Assembly: GCA_034008185.1 (NCBI GenBank)
Contig: CM067082.1
Coordinates: 85,125,684 to 85,189,683, forward strand
DNA: 64,000 nucleotides
Origin: Gorsachius magnificus
Lineage: Eukaryota > Chordata > Aves > Pelecaniformes > Ardeidae
Direction of reading: 5' to 3'
The translations under genes and the position numbers were made by a program. Shown one piece after another: positions 35,424 through 48,176 of the stretch (position 1 is its first letter; each line of letters starts with the position of its first letter). The notes beneath the pieces were generated by a model. That model was not told the DNA's origin and searched no databases. It saw only the letters and a list, made by a program, of their open reading frames with translations.

Positions 35424-37629
35424 CTGTCAGCCACCAGCAAGGGGGCTGTGGTCCTTCCAGCAAGCCCGTGTGTTTGACAGCACTTTGCACACGCTGGATC
35501 TGACTGTGGGTCACTTGGAAGAAGCCTTGCATGCCCACAGGGCAAGAACAGCATCCCTCTGGCATGGTGGTGTGTAAGGATGTTTGCACTGACATCAGCC
35601 TGCTCGGGGCCCTCATCCCTTCCCCAGGTCCTGGGGCTGCTTCAACACCGGGCAGGAGGTAGGGGTTGTGTGGGGAACAGAGCCTGCAGCTGACTGGGAG
35701 CAGGAGGCGAAAATGGGAGAGCAGAGACGGGAGGAGGTTGGCAGCAATCAGAGGCATGTCCTCTTATTAAAAAGTGAAAAACAAATGCCAGAGACGGGGG
35801 CTGACGCTGCCATGCCACGTATCGCAGCCAGTTTCAACAGCGAGCTGTCAAGTTATGCCAGGAAGATTCAAGGCACCAAACTTTCTGTAACACATGGCAT
35901 GTGTCCGAGTCCCAACCAGCATATTCCCCGCCGCGAAGGAACTATGGATTTGGTGTTGGATGGCCATGCAGCCCTGGGGAATGACATTTGTCACTGGAGC
36001 ACTGCTGGCATAGCAGGGGAGACGCTCCTGTGCATGAAATACCAAATGATCCTCAATGCACTCCTTGGCAGGTGAGCAACCAAAGCACTGAATTTCCAAG
36101 TACACGTGCAAATATAGATGAGGTGGGGGTAGGTCTGGTTTTTATAATGCTTCAGATAACTAATAATGTCTGCACGTCTTACAGGAGATTTTTAGATGAA
36201 GCACTTTATAAAAAAAAAATCCACGGGGTCATGGGAGAGTCTTCTATTACAGTACCAGTACTTTCCACACATATTATTGCTTGAATTACAATTGATCCCT
36301 ATAATAAGGCATACACTGAAGACCCAAAGCCCAAGACCTAATGCACTTTATATAGGATTAGAATTTGCAAAGCTGTGGCTAGAAAGTTAGGTTCTCTGTC
36401 ACTGCAGTGTGTTCCCCACAAGAAGCTTGCTACAAAGCGCTGTACGAGCTCCAAACGCATACGTCTGTGTTGGAGTGAACATAACACCCCGGGACACTGA
36501 GGGGCTTAATGTCTTTGGAATGAAACAAGGAGAGGCAATAGAGAAATAATGTCTTAGTACATTTACAATGCTGGCAACAAAGCAGATTCCCGTATCTTGT
36601 ATTAGAGAACAAGCACACACCAATCTGTGGTGTACATACTTAGTACTGTGGGCCAAATCTGCTCCTAATCCAAAGGGATAGAGTTGAGGCTTAATAAATA
36701 ATCCCCCCAAAATGAGCAGCCTGACCTCCCCTCCTTCCCTCTTCCTATTTTATTCAGCATTAGCTATTATGTGAACACTATGTTGAAACGCTTCAGTAGC
36801 CACCATCAGAGGCTTCTGAGAGGGCACAAAGTCCCCTTTGCATTGGGATAGCTCTTTCAGAGGGGAAGGTCTTCTGCTCTTAAATCTCATCAGCCCACAC
36901 AGGCAAGTGACTAACAAAGTGAAAGTTTGGAGAAGAGTAATTTCTCCCTCAGGAACCAGATGGAGGATGTCTTCAGCATGCATGGGAAATCAAGGAACAC
37001 AACCACTATGAAGGAATTAAGACATTTCCCTTCCTAAGGGGCATCCTTGGAGATGCTACCCCAAAATACACGATTTGCCCATTTTATTGGTGCAGCCCGG
37101 CTTATTTCTAAAACCAGGTGGCGTACCAGGTCCCTGCACTGAGCTGAGCCACGGAGCGAACAAAGCTGAGCCATCCTCCTTCAGAGAGCAGAGCCTTCCC
37201 TTCCAAAGGTGCTGCACCCCAAGCAGCCTGGCGCCCAGCTCCTTCCCACAGCCAAACCCCATCTGCCCCAGACATTTCTTGCTTCTGTTACATTTAAATG
37301 GAGCGGAGCTCTGCACAGACTTACCTACCAGCCTTTGTGCCATTTTTATAGCTATGGCTAAGTTGTTCTCAGGTTCTGGAAACACTTGGGTCTCCACTCC
37401 GTCTGCAAGGCAGACCTGCGCTCCAATGATTGAGCTGCTTTTACACGATGGCTAAAGCCTGCTGAAATCTCAAAGTGCATTTAAGTAAGCTGATGGTGCC
37501 GCGGTGACCTTTGACTTTGCAATTTCAGTCAGACATTGAAAAAAAATATCAAGGAACTGTTAAACAAGAAATGGGAACAACACTTAAGACTAAGACCTCT
37601 TTGGGTTTTTTCCCCCCCACCAGAGAAAT
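35424..37629 (-). other. SLC22A23: SLC22A23 intron between LTR insertions
   Basis: Unique sequence with no recognised element or exon. A donor-like minus-strand site (GGTAAG near 37326) sits beside a 114-codon open frame with no similarity to SLC22 proteins, so it is not called as an exon. Confidence 0.6.
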
Positions 37630-37634
37630 TCAAC
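37630..37634. repeat. Target-site duplication TCAAC, left copy
   Basis: Directly precedes the TG end of the LTR and is identical to 38213-38217. Confidence 0.88.
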
Positions 37635-38212
37635 TGTATTGGGTCGAGCAGCATAGAGATGTGCTTTCCCTTGGTATGTAGAAAGAGGTTGATAACAAAC
37701 CAATGTTTTGGCTGCTCCTGAGCAGTGCTTGAACAGCATCAAGGCTGTGCCTCCAATATTCCTCCCTCCCTCCCCGCAGTGGGCTGGAAGGGGGCAAGAT
37801 CTTGGGAGGGGACGTAGCCAAGACACCTGACCCAAACCAACCAAAGGGATATCCCATACCATGTGATGTCAGCTTAGGTATAAAAACTAAGGGAAAAGGA
37901 AGAGGAGGGGGGACATTTGTCTTTTGCGACGTTTTGTCTTCGGGAAGGAACAACTATGTATACTGAAGCCCTACTTCCCAGGAAGTGGCTGGATATCGCC
38001 TGCTAATGGGAAGTAGAGAATAAAATCTTGTTTTCTTTCCTTTTGCTACCGTGCACGGCCTTTGCTTTTGCTTTTTTTTCCCCTTTATTAAACTGCCTTT
38101 ATCTCGACCCACGAGCCCTTTGATTTACTTTTCTCTCCTCTGTCCGGTTAGAGGGGAGTGATAGAGCAGCTTTGGTGGGCCCCTGACATCCAGCCAGGGT
38201 CAAACCACCACA
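37635..38212 (+). mobile_element. Second solo LTR of the ERVL-like family, 578 bp, diverged
   Basis: The element starts TGTATTGGGTCGAGC and ends CAAACCACCACA. A perfect 5-bp duplication, TCAAC, flanks it (37630-37634 and 38213-38217). It aligns along its length with the LTR at 32002. Shared blocks include AGCATAG, TTGATAAC/CTGATAAC, GAGCAGTGCTT, CCATACCAT and TATTAAACTG.CTTTATCTC, and both are 578 bp. This copy keeps a TATA box (TATAAAAA, 37879-37886), AATAAA at 38019-38024 and ATTAAA at 38087-38092. Plus orientation, antisense to SLC22A23. No internal retroviral sequence is present. Many differences from the other copy indicate another subfamily or an older insertion. Confidence 0.92.
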
Positions 38213-38217
38213 TCAAC
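38213..38217. repeat. Target-site duplication TCAAC, right copy
   Basis: Directly follows the CA end of the LTR and is identical to 37630-37634. Confidence 0.88.
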
Positions 38218-41200
38218 TCATAACAAGTTTAAAAAAATTCATATCCCTTCTTCCTAAATCACTGTTTCTCCTTCCCCCACTGGGCACAACCCACCCCCAC
38301 AGATATATGCTGACCTTTCTCGTTCCCAAACTCCTGACAGAGGAACCGTGCCAGTCTCCCTGCAACCACCACCCAGATACAGAGTCTTCCCTGACAGGAG
38401 AACTACCCCACGCCACATGCATCAGATAGGGAATAAAGATAAATTTAGAAAGTCAAACGCATTAGAAGATATGTTTGGTGCTGCTTTCCCTCACCCCAGA
38501 GCCACCCAGGCGTTTCCGAGAGGGGGTGAGAGATGCTCCTTCTTACGCGACCAGCAGTTTCTGAAAGGCTTCAGTTCTAACCTGCTGACAGGTTAAGTGC
38601 ATCGCAGAGATACCAGACACCGCAAGAAAACCTCGCCTTGTTTTCGGACATACCCCCCGCTAATTAGTTCTTATTTCCAATACTGCAGTGCAACACATAG
38701 GACTAGCCTTGCTTTCTAGAAAACCTGTTTCAAGCGTGTTGCTTTTCACCTGGGGATAGCTCACGTATGACAGTTACCCAATTCTTATTTTAAGAAAAGG
38801 TTAACAGCAAAAGCAAGAGCTTCTGGGGTGGGTAGTGGCTTAGGGAGCAAGGAGGAACCCTTCAAATCCAAATCACACTTTTGTGCACTTCTACAGCTAG
38901 AATTAAATCAGACCCATTCAAATCCCTTAATCAAATCGTTTTAATTCTACATTTGAAATCACAATATGGTTACCGTAAATTAAATTAATTCTAAAAAAAA
39001 TTAAATCAAAATTAATTCAAAACAGCATTCAAGCAAACAATGATTTGCCGTCAAAGCTTTAAAGAGAGTCAGACACTGAGCGTGCGGAAACCACTGACTC
39101 AATGCTCTGAAACAAGAGTTTGCAGAAGGTCCAACTCAGCTTTTGACAACTACACTTTTTCCCAAATGGGCAAAAAATATTTTGTAAATTTAAGTTTGCT
39201 TAAATTAACCTGTTACCATGGGCTTTGAACTTGCCACTGAAAGCAAGCTGCGGGAGTGGGGAAGTTTCAGGATGCAGAAAGCTTATTCTGCTCTTCCCTC
39301 TGGAATCCACTATGTTATCTACTGTAACATCTAAAATCTTGAAGGACGTGGTGACCAGAAACAAGAAGCCACAATTCTTCCTTTGTTTAATGACATTGGG
39401 TAGCTTTAAAGATCAAAACCATATTTTGGTAAACTTCTATTTTGCTCAAACAGAAGAGCATTTTGAACAAGCTTGTATTTCACTAATAATTAGTCTTTAA
39501 ACAACGTTGGTGCTTTTTAATTCCATTTTCCATCCAAGTGCAGCTTGGCACAAGCCACAAGGAAAAAAACCACCACCAGTCAGGGATCTGAGCAAGCGTA
39601 CGCTCAACCCTACAACTGCTTCAGCGAGCATGTGTACACATACAGCATGCACCCATCCAGTTCTCCAGGAGTAGTGCCAAATGAATGTGAAAACTATATT
39701 TAATTACAAGTCAACACATGTGAGTTACTACCAGCCAGTGGTCACCTACTTCCCTTTTGATAAGCATCCTGAATAATTAAGTTTTGACTTTAAGGTAGGG
39801 TTGCAGCCTTGCTGTCTGAAGGCAAGAACATGAAATCTGTAACCAACTCCTTATGTTCTCCCTTCCGAATACCTTGTCTCCTTTAATATGTGATCCAAAA
39901 TCGGGATTCAGAGTCAGCAGCAGGAACCACCTCTTGCACTGACTAGGAGACCCATCGCAATTCTGTGCATTACGTGAAGCAATCTGCCTCCTCCGGTTCC
40001 CCGCTTTCCCACCAACTATTTCTTGTCGTCCTGGCTGACAGACAAAAGGTTCAACATGTTTTGCATTTTAAAGCTGCCCTGCCCACCCTTCCACTACAGA
40101 TACAGGAAGGTTTTCTGGCTCAAAGACGTTGATGGGTTGTCACTAGCCATGTTAAACGTCAATAGAGGCTTTAGAGCTTGCTTCATTCAGCCAGCAAAGC
40201 CTTAGACTTGGTGCTAAGTTAAAAAAAAAAACCACAAAAATAAATGCATCAACAACACAGTCAGGTATGCAGAAACAGTCACAGTTTAAAGTAGCCACCC
40301 AAGTCCAATGCTGGACAGGACTGGGACAACACTGTCCAAGGCAGGACAGTAATACCTGACCTGCACTAACAGTGGCAGACAGACAATAACTGATTGAGGT
40401 CTGCTAAGGAAAATAAAATCAAATAGCCTTAATATACTTTCATGCATGAAAAGGAGAACCATCAGAGCGAATCTGTACTGAATAAACCTATCGACCCACA
40501 CAGTTACAGAGTGCCTCTGACCCCACAAAAAAATCTTAAATCCAGATTTACTGCATTGCAAAACCACATCTGTAATATTCTGCCACACTGTAACCGTATT
40601 TTGCTGATGTCAGTTCTGTGAGAAAAAGAGCTGTGCGGCTATGGGGTGGTGGGAGGAGGCCAGACCACTGCAATAACTTCCCAAATTTTCTAACAGTGGA
40701 AAAGCTCTTCCTCAATTAAGCTGGGGGGAGTGAGGGGCTATTTATTTTACTGCTTTGGCATTTCATGTTTGGAGATGTAGGAAAGACAATGCTCAGAAAC
40801 AACGACTCTGTATGAAGCTCTTAACCTGGATTAAAGAAAAAAAGAAAAAGGCTCTTGCATTTCAGAGGCAAAAATTGACAGCGCACAGCTAAAGACACAA
40901 AAGAACGAGCCAACAGGTGAAACGCATTTATAGAGCAAATGCTACTTTGGTCAGGGAGATTAGATGAGTATTTAAATGCACTTAATTTAAATTCACTTGC
41001 GTGTGGGTTCACTACAGTTCCTCTCTTTAAATATATCCCTAAGTAGATTAATTCCATTTCCCAACACAGAGTCTTATTGCCAGGCACGTAAATTCAGCTG
41101 GGTTTGATGATCACAGACACACTCTTCTTATCCTAATCTTTATGGGGAAGTCCAAAGACTAAAGTACTATAAACAAGAATTTGCATACCCTCACAAACAG

Positions 41201-41924
41201 GCTCTTTCCAGCCTATTCCAAAGAACAAATAAAAGGGAACCAATGCATTTGCATTTGAGTTGGTTTGGTTTTGACCTTCTGACAAGTGACAATTTCAGAC
41301 AAATGAATAAGCCAGATGCACGTCAGTAAAAATCTGAAATTCAGAGATTTCTACAAACTACTCAGCTTCCTTCCCAGAAGGAGAGATATCCCAAAAGAGT
41401 TGTCAGAAATCTCAAGAACAGCAATGGAAGGTGCAAGGGTTTCCTTGTTCTGCTAGTCTGTGTGTTACACTTAACTGAAAACTCTTCCTCTAACTGCAAA
41501 CATGTCTTGGTCTGAATCAACAAACCAGAAAAGCAATAGCCCAAACTTCCCTGGGGGCCACTGCTCTGGACTTCTCCACTACAATCTAACATAATGTCTT
41601 TGTTCACTTATGAAGTCCACCGCTCTTTTCAAATTGTTTCCGTTGCAGGTAACTTCAGAGAACTGAAACAAGTTCAAGAAATCCTGGTCCTCCCACACAA
41701 GGCCTTTCCGTGATCAAGTGTTCCCTGTTAGCAACTGGATGGAAGATGTTTTTGCCTAAACTGTCTCCCCATCCCTCCTCCCTGCCTTGCCTCTCCTTAC
41801 CCCTCACTCAGCTGGAAGCACGTCCTCCTCATTACCATCAATTACAAATACGTATCTATTACAAACACGTATGTATTACATATCAGTTTGAAGACACTGC
41901 GAAGATTTTGTCTAGAAAATGCAG
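38218..41924 (-). other. SLC22A23: SLC22A23 intron, AT-rich segment
   Basis: 38890-39030 is dense in AATT, TTAAATTAA and ATTCAAA motifs. The rest is unique sequence. No exon or mobile element was recognised. Confidence 0.6.
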
Positions 41925-42024
41925 AGACTTTTAGTTTAGCGGTGGGATGGCAGTGTTAGGTTAACGGTTGGACTTGATGAACTTAAAGGTCTTTTCCAAC
42001 CTAAACGATTCTATGATTTTATGA
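41925..42024 (+). mobile_element. CR1 LINE, short 3' tail
   Basis: Only the last 90-100 bp of a CR1 remain: GTTTAGCGGTGGGATGGCAG, then GGTTGGACTTGATGAACTTA, ending in CGATTCTATGATTTTATGAC. It matches the 3' untranslated end of the inner CR1 at about 9540-9630. Such extreme 5' truncation is typical of CR1. Antisense to SLC22A23. Confidence 0.93.
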
Positions 42025-44562
42025 CTTCTAGGCCTACAAAAATGCCTGTGCGAGAAGCAGCAGTCTCCACTCCAGACACTGCTCCACCAACAGCAATCTC
42101 CAAAGCTGCTTTACCAAACAGCATTTTTACTTCACCTCACAGAACAATCCCCAACCCCTTCGGAGCAATGCGGAAAGAAGCTGCAGCCTTGCCTATACAT
42201 GGGTCAACACCTATGGCTCCCAGAGCAGCCTAACAAAGAGAGGCTTTAAGCACGTTAGAAGCAGTAGATGAGAAGCCAGTGGCAACGTATAGATGTAAAG
42301 CCCATGGCACCATTTGCTGGTATGGCACCCTCAGAGACACTGTATAGATATGGGCACCATCTCGATGTCTCTCTGGCACTAGCACGGTATCTAAAAGGGG
42401 CCCAAAGATGGGACTGGGCTCCAAGACTCACTGGGACCATGCTACCTTCTCCATTTCAGCTCTTCTTTTCAACAGCAAGAAACAGAGGGCCCTCCTCTGT
42501 CTGAGAGGTGTTATGTATGAACCATGAAGTACATTAACTTGGAGAAGACACTCATTCCCTTCCGGAAGGAGCCCACCAAGAGACCGAGGCTTGGGAGCAA
42601 GATGGGCCCTGACAGGCAATGGCCTTTGCTCACAGGATGGAGAGGCCACGCTGTGACCTCTGTGCCACCCCTGGCTGAGCTCTGCTGCCACGCTGGGATG
42701 TATTTTATCAACAAGCACCAGCCACCTCCTGGCCAGCAGGTGACCTCCACCTGCGTCAGTGACAAAATGTCCACCAGACCTCACAGGAGCCGAGTGCCCC
42801 AAGCCCTGCCCAGCCTGGGTTTCAGTAAAGCCTCCTGTGAACCAAGCCTGAGCAACAACCAACCTCAGAGCTTCACACCTACTTTTTTAACCTAAAAGGA
42901 GAGGCCACTGCTTTCATCTCCAGGCTGTGCTACTTCTCCTTTCATTCAGCTGCCTTCCTCCGCTCCAGGAAAGGGAAATATTTCACATCACAGCAGTTTG
43001 CCCAGGAAGCTTTGAGGCGGTGCAAGCATTTCCTAGCCCTGCCAGCCATAGAACGAGACTTGAAAGTTGAGAGTTTAGTGTGCAGAGCCATTAGATCAGT
43101 CATTACCGCAGCTGCACAGAGGCATGCACAGGGTTTTAAGTGAAACCTCCGCGGCCACCTACACAGGAGGAGGGTGCGGGCTGAGATCTTGTTTACAGGA
43201 GTACTTGATGTTATAAACGTGTGGAAACTTGGCAATGGCAATGGCTAGCAAAGCTTAAATGCCATACGAGCTTTTACCTATTTTGCTAGCTACTCTTAAA
43301 ATCCTTGCAAACCCCTCCTCCTCCCCTTCAGGGCACCCTCTGAAGGTGCTGAATGCTGAGCACGCTGGAGTTGCTGGGATGGCACGGCTCTGAAACAACG
43401 CACGCAGCTGCTCCAACCTGCCCTGCCCTGCCAGCCTGCTGACCTCTCCGATTCCAGATGCACCTCCTCTTTGAGTCCTCCTTCCGACTCCCCAGATTTC
43501 AAGCCCGGTAAGAACTGGCTTCAGAGAGAAGGCAGAGGTAACAACGAGGAGCTGCCTGCCACATTTGTGGTCCGCTGCTGGCGGAGAGCCTTGCAAACAA
43601 AGGAGGCCAAACCAAATCCCGAGAAGGGATCCACAATTCGCTGTGGTGCAAACAGTACATGGGACACCCCACATCCCCTTGTCTGTAAGCTCAGCCTCCA
43701 CTGCAAGTGAGGAGTTAGAGGAAGGCAGGCGTCTTCTCCATCCCAACTGTGCTGGTCCTCAAGTCCTACTCTTCTCTTTGGATTACTCCTGTGAGAGCGA
43801 ACAAGCAGCCCATAAGCAGAGCCACTAACAAAGCCTGAGCCATGCCAGGTCCCTTCCTCCACCTTGAGGAGCACCTTGAGGATTTTGGCTGCCTTTTGTG
43901 TGACTGAAACTGCTCAACTGGCTCAAAAGTGATGGGGGCAGAGGGAAACGGAGAAAGCACTGCAGCAAGGAGAATACACAGCGACTGAATGAGCCACATT
44001 AGTTGATTTTCTTAGGAAAACAGGCTTAAAAAAAATGAAATCTGTTACATGGAATGACAAGCATCTTAGCCCGGAGAGACAGAAAATTTAAGGCAAAGTT
44101 GGGAAATTTGGATTGCTGTTTCTGACTGTGGCCTGTGCTACAACCACACGGCAAGACTATATTCGGGATAGTTCCTCCACAAGACAAGTCTCCACCTGAC
44201 GCAGCCACAGGAGACAAAGCTACAGAGCCACTTTTAAACGACAAAGCCAGAGAAAGGATGCTCCTAAAGGAAATGCTCGTTGCTCTCGTGGGAGCTGCCA
44301 CACCTTCAAGACTAAGTGCTCTGGCCTTCCTGGCACACCGAGGAGACCTGCCAGCATGTTTAAAATGGCTCGGTCCTGATTAACGCCGATTCACACTGTC
44401 ACTAATTTGAATAAGCCATGAAACCTGCCCGAAAGAACCACATCCAAAAAGTTCAGTTTAGATCTGCACTCCCCAAATTAGCTACCAAGCCATTAAAGGT
44501 ACACAAAACTTAGCTGTGGTGCAGCAAGGGCGGACCTTCTCCTCCGATGTCCACCCAGTCCT

Positions 44563-44602
44563 AATAATTACCATAAGCTGCTTGCAACTTATGGTAATTA
44601 TT
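44563..44602. repeat. Perfect inverted repeat, 15-bp arms, 10-nt loop
   Basis: AATAATTACCATAAG (44563-44577) and its exact reverse complement CTTATGGTAATTATT (44588-44602) flank the loop CTGCTTGCAA. The arms are AT-rich and contain TAATTA-like homeodomain cores. A perfect stem of this length is unlikely by chance in a short stretch. No known element was recognised around it. Confidence 0.9.
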
Positions 44603-46399
44603 CTTCCCTCACATTCCCAAGATAGCTACTTGTTTTCTAGCGTCAGATTTGAAGCCTTCAGAGTATAGAATCAATTAATATAGGAAATGTATAGAAGGCT
44701 GCAATAACTCAAGATTATTTTTCTTTCAGATCAAGTTGGTTCGCTAATCCAGAAAAAAAATCTTTAGTTAGTACATACGATATGAAATAACAAGTACTAC
44801 AGAGAAGGGAGAATGTGTTGGCAGCACAGAGCACGAAATGACATGGGCAATTTGGCTGCCTGCAGGAAAGATTGTTTGGATTAAATAAAAAGTGTTAAAT
44901 GTTTCCCTGTGCCAAGAAAGCTTGACCCTTGCTTTTGAGAAGGGTATATAAATTGGTTCAACAATCTAACAAAGTTTCAATTATGCAGTACTTAGTGCCT
45001 AGGGAAAAAAAAACCCAACTTTATACTTACTACTTCAAAACTATGCTGAATCCCTGCAAATATATTTGCTCAACACTCTTAGCACCGCAAACACAACGAA
45101 GAATTTTTTTCCCCTCCACTTCTGCAGGGTTTGTTCAATACTGTCACAGACGATCAGTTCAGTCTGGCACAGGGCAAAATGGAAGCTCATCAAAATATTC
45201 TCCCCATTCTTTCCAGAGGCTTACTGGTACAGATAAACTAGCAAACCGAATTTCATTTTGGCACCTGAGAAGAAGCTTAAAGCAAACGCCTTAAGTAACA
45301 CCTTGAAGAAGCCGTGCTCTTTGCAACAACGGTTCTGTGCGACAATGCCCAGAAGAGTATGGAGAACGTATGGCACGCGGCAAGTCCGATACCTGTATTT
45401 CTGCATCAGTCCTGTCAGTCCTTCTATTCATACAAGTGGCTATAAGCATTTACCTTGAAGGAATAAGAGTGCTGCCTGACATAAATAATGAACACTTCAG
45501 TTGGAGACAGAGCCCAACCAGGGGATCAAAACTAAAAACAAGTGAAATAGAAGAAAAAAAGAAAAAAAACCAGCAAACTAACGTGCTTTGTCAAGCTGGC
45601 AGCCAAGCAAGCTGTCTTCCCTGCACTCCCCCCTACTGTCAATCATCCCATTTCATTGCAGTTGCTTTAACTTCACATATTACAATATGTCACCCCTCTG
45701 CTCACAGATACATGGTGATTACTAATAAGAGAGGCACGGGAAATTAAGTTAAAGAAAAGAGGCTCAGGATAAAGCGGCTTGTGTAACTCAGCATGCAAGA
45801 TGCCAGTTTTTCCACAGTGCCAACTCTATGGCAATAAACGCAGAGATAAATATATCCCAGCTACAAGCACAAACCCCACAAACCCATAGCCAACCCACAC
45901 ACAGTGGTTTGTTTCGGAGGGTTTTTTAGGTATTTCTTGTTGGTGGTTTTTGTTGGTGGTTTTTGGGTTTTTTTTCGGTTAGTTGGGTTTTATTAAGGTT
46001 TTTTTCCTTCTCATTTGCAATCAAATAGACTTGAAAATCACGTTTTGCCGATGCCTGTCAGTTATATCCAGAGCTGCTTGTTCTCCCCATACATAAAAAA
46101 TTTCCAGCAGGCAGGGAATCTCACCCTGAGCATGATGCAATTGCAGCTTTTGTGCACCTCAGCTCCCTACGAAGCAATCTGCCAATTTGCATCCAGTTAA
46201 CTTCAGATGGCTCGCACGCTTGCCAAGGAGCGCGCAAGCTGCTGGGAACACGGGAGTTCATTACCTATATCAATTTGGACCATTGCTTGCAGGCCAGCAT
46301 GTGAACTGTAGAGTAATAAACACTGTAAATTTTAAAACGACAAGAATAGAAATGCTTAATTGTTCCCACAGTCGACCTGCCTGGGACTGAGGGAAGGAG

Positions 46400-46423
46400 A
46401 AAAAAAAAAAAAAAAAAAAAAAA
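46400..46423. repeat. Poly-A tract (A24)
   Basis: A homopolymer following GGGAAGGAG. No retroposed body was recognised. Confidence 0.93.
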
Positions 46424-48160
46424 GAAAGCTTTATTTTCTGAATGGCAGTCCATAGGAAAAGAACACAGCTTAAGGAAAGGCTTCACATTTGAGATGACAC
46501 TCTTCCCCTTAGAAGCCCTTCCCAGTTTTAATGAAGGGGGAGCAGAACAACCCCAAAGAGCAGGTAAAAAATTAAGCAAAACTACAAGAGTTTGGTCAAC
46601 ACCCCACTGATTCTCACTTTTTCAAAAAGCCTGAATGATGCTGCAATCAAGAACATTGTCCTCTTACAAGAAGAAGCAGCATAAACAGTTTTGATCCTTG
46701 CAGAAAGCACATCTCTTCAGACTCCTTGCGTCCTACATGCACAGAGGGCTCTTGGACCTGCTGGATGCAGCTACGAGTGCTGAGGATTCAGACACTTCTC
46801 TTTCATCTGTTCCTTTGGGCCACATGAACAGTAATGGACCCCTGTGCAGAGCTAAAAGTGACATAAAACCAGAGCCTTGCCAAATTAGCTGGAACACTAA
46901 ATAAGAGCAAGAAGCCTAAAATACATCAGACAAGGAAGCACCTGAACTCAGCAGATGGTGAACAGAGCTAAACACAGGCTCCAATTCAAAAGACTACAAG
47001 CAATGGACCGGGCTAGATCAACCAACTACAGCACTGTCCCAGGACACAAGGCTATTTGAAAATGCAGAGGGGCCAGAAAGATGTCTAAACCACACAAACA
47101 GAAGGTCATCCAACCAAACCCAAAGCATTCCAGAGCTGCAGCAACAGGAGAGGACAACAGCAGCTATTTAGTTCTTTACGGAGCCAGCCACATACGACTA
47201 AATTTCCTCCCCCCACCCCATGTGAAGTAGGTAGGGACAACTCCACCCCTAATCATTTTGGGGAAAGCAATATGTGCTTACTTTTCCAATTTCACATGAG
47301 GTCTCTGCAATGTCTCCCAGACTATATATAATAATGAGAAAGACCTGTGGCTTCCACTGTAGACCCTGCACAACAGTCGTCGTCTTTGCAGAAAGCCATT
47401 CACAATTTATTTGCACACCTACCGACATGCCCCTGTTCTCCCTCCTCCGCTGGTTATTTCTCAGGTTGTGAATCAGACTCTCTTGCACTGTGGAAACTAA
47501 GATACCGCCGAGAAATACAACTGAATATAAATGGATTCATCAAAAAATGAAGGAAGCCTAAAATACTATCACAACCTGAATGTTCCAAATAAAAGTTCCT
47601 TACACCTGAATCAGCATATTTTGCAGCTCTCCGTATAGCTTTCTTTTCCTGTTATTGCTTCAAATGAGCTCTGCACCATATGAGATATCAGCACCAAGAC
47701 CACACAGAACAACTTCTCAGGAAGAGGCTTCTCCCGCACCTCCCCCAACCTTCCCGAGTATATGTAATAGAAATGCCTGTCCAAATTTTTCAGGTTTTCA
47801 TTTAAGATTGAAGTTGGGTTTGATTCTTCAATGAAAAGTTTGGTTTTTTTTTTTTTTAAGTTGCTTTTAAAGACTTCTTGAACATTTGAAAACAGATCAA
47901 GCAACTTCTAATTTTAGAGGTTTTGCTCAGATGGATCTTCCAAAAATATTCACACACGTTTTTCTATTCATGCCTCTGTCAGAGTTACTTGGAAAATAAT
48001 TAGCAGTATCTTCTTTGTTGTGGCTGTCTAGGAGTTACATACATGTAGAATGGCAGAAGTTTCCCGGGTCATTTCTAGTTCATTCCGTTTCTGGCTCTAC
48101 AAATACCCACCCACACCATGATTATTATTAATTAATATATGAGGGGGAGAGAAGCAGGCG

Positions 48161-48176
48161 GAGAGAGAGAGAGAGA
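48161..48176. repeat. GA dinucleotide microsatellite
   Basis: Eight GA units within a purine-rich belt from about 48140 to 48190. Confidence 0.88.

Noticed and set aside
37326..37397. Minus-strand GGTAAG next to an open frame, considered as the missing upstream exon
   Set aside because: The peptide before the site (NNLAIAIKMAQRLVG) does not resemble an SLC22 helix or the residues that should precede IELCPPG, and the phase cannot be confirmed.
46400..46423. Poly-A tract as the tail of a processed pseudogene
   Set aside because: No coding or RNA-derived sequence and no target duplication could be identified upstream of the tract. The same applies to the tracts at 10446, 24611 and 33913.
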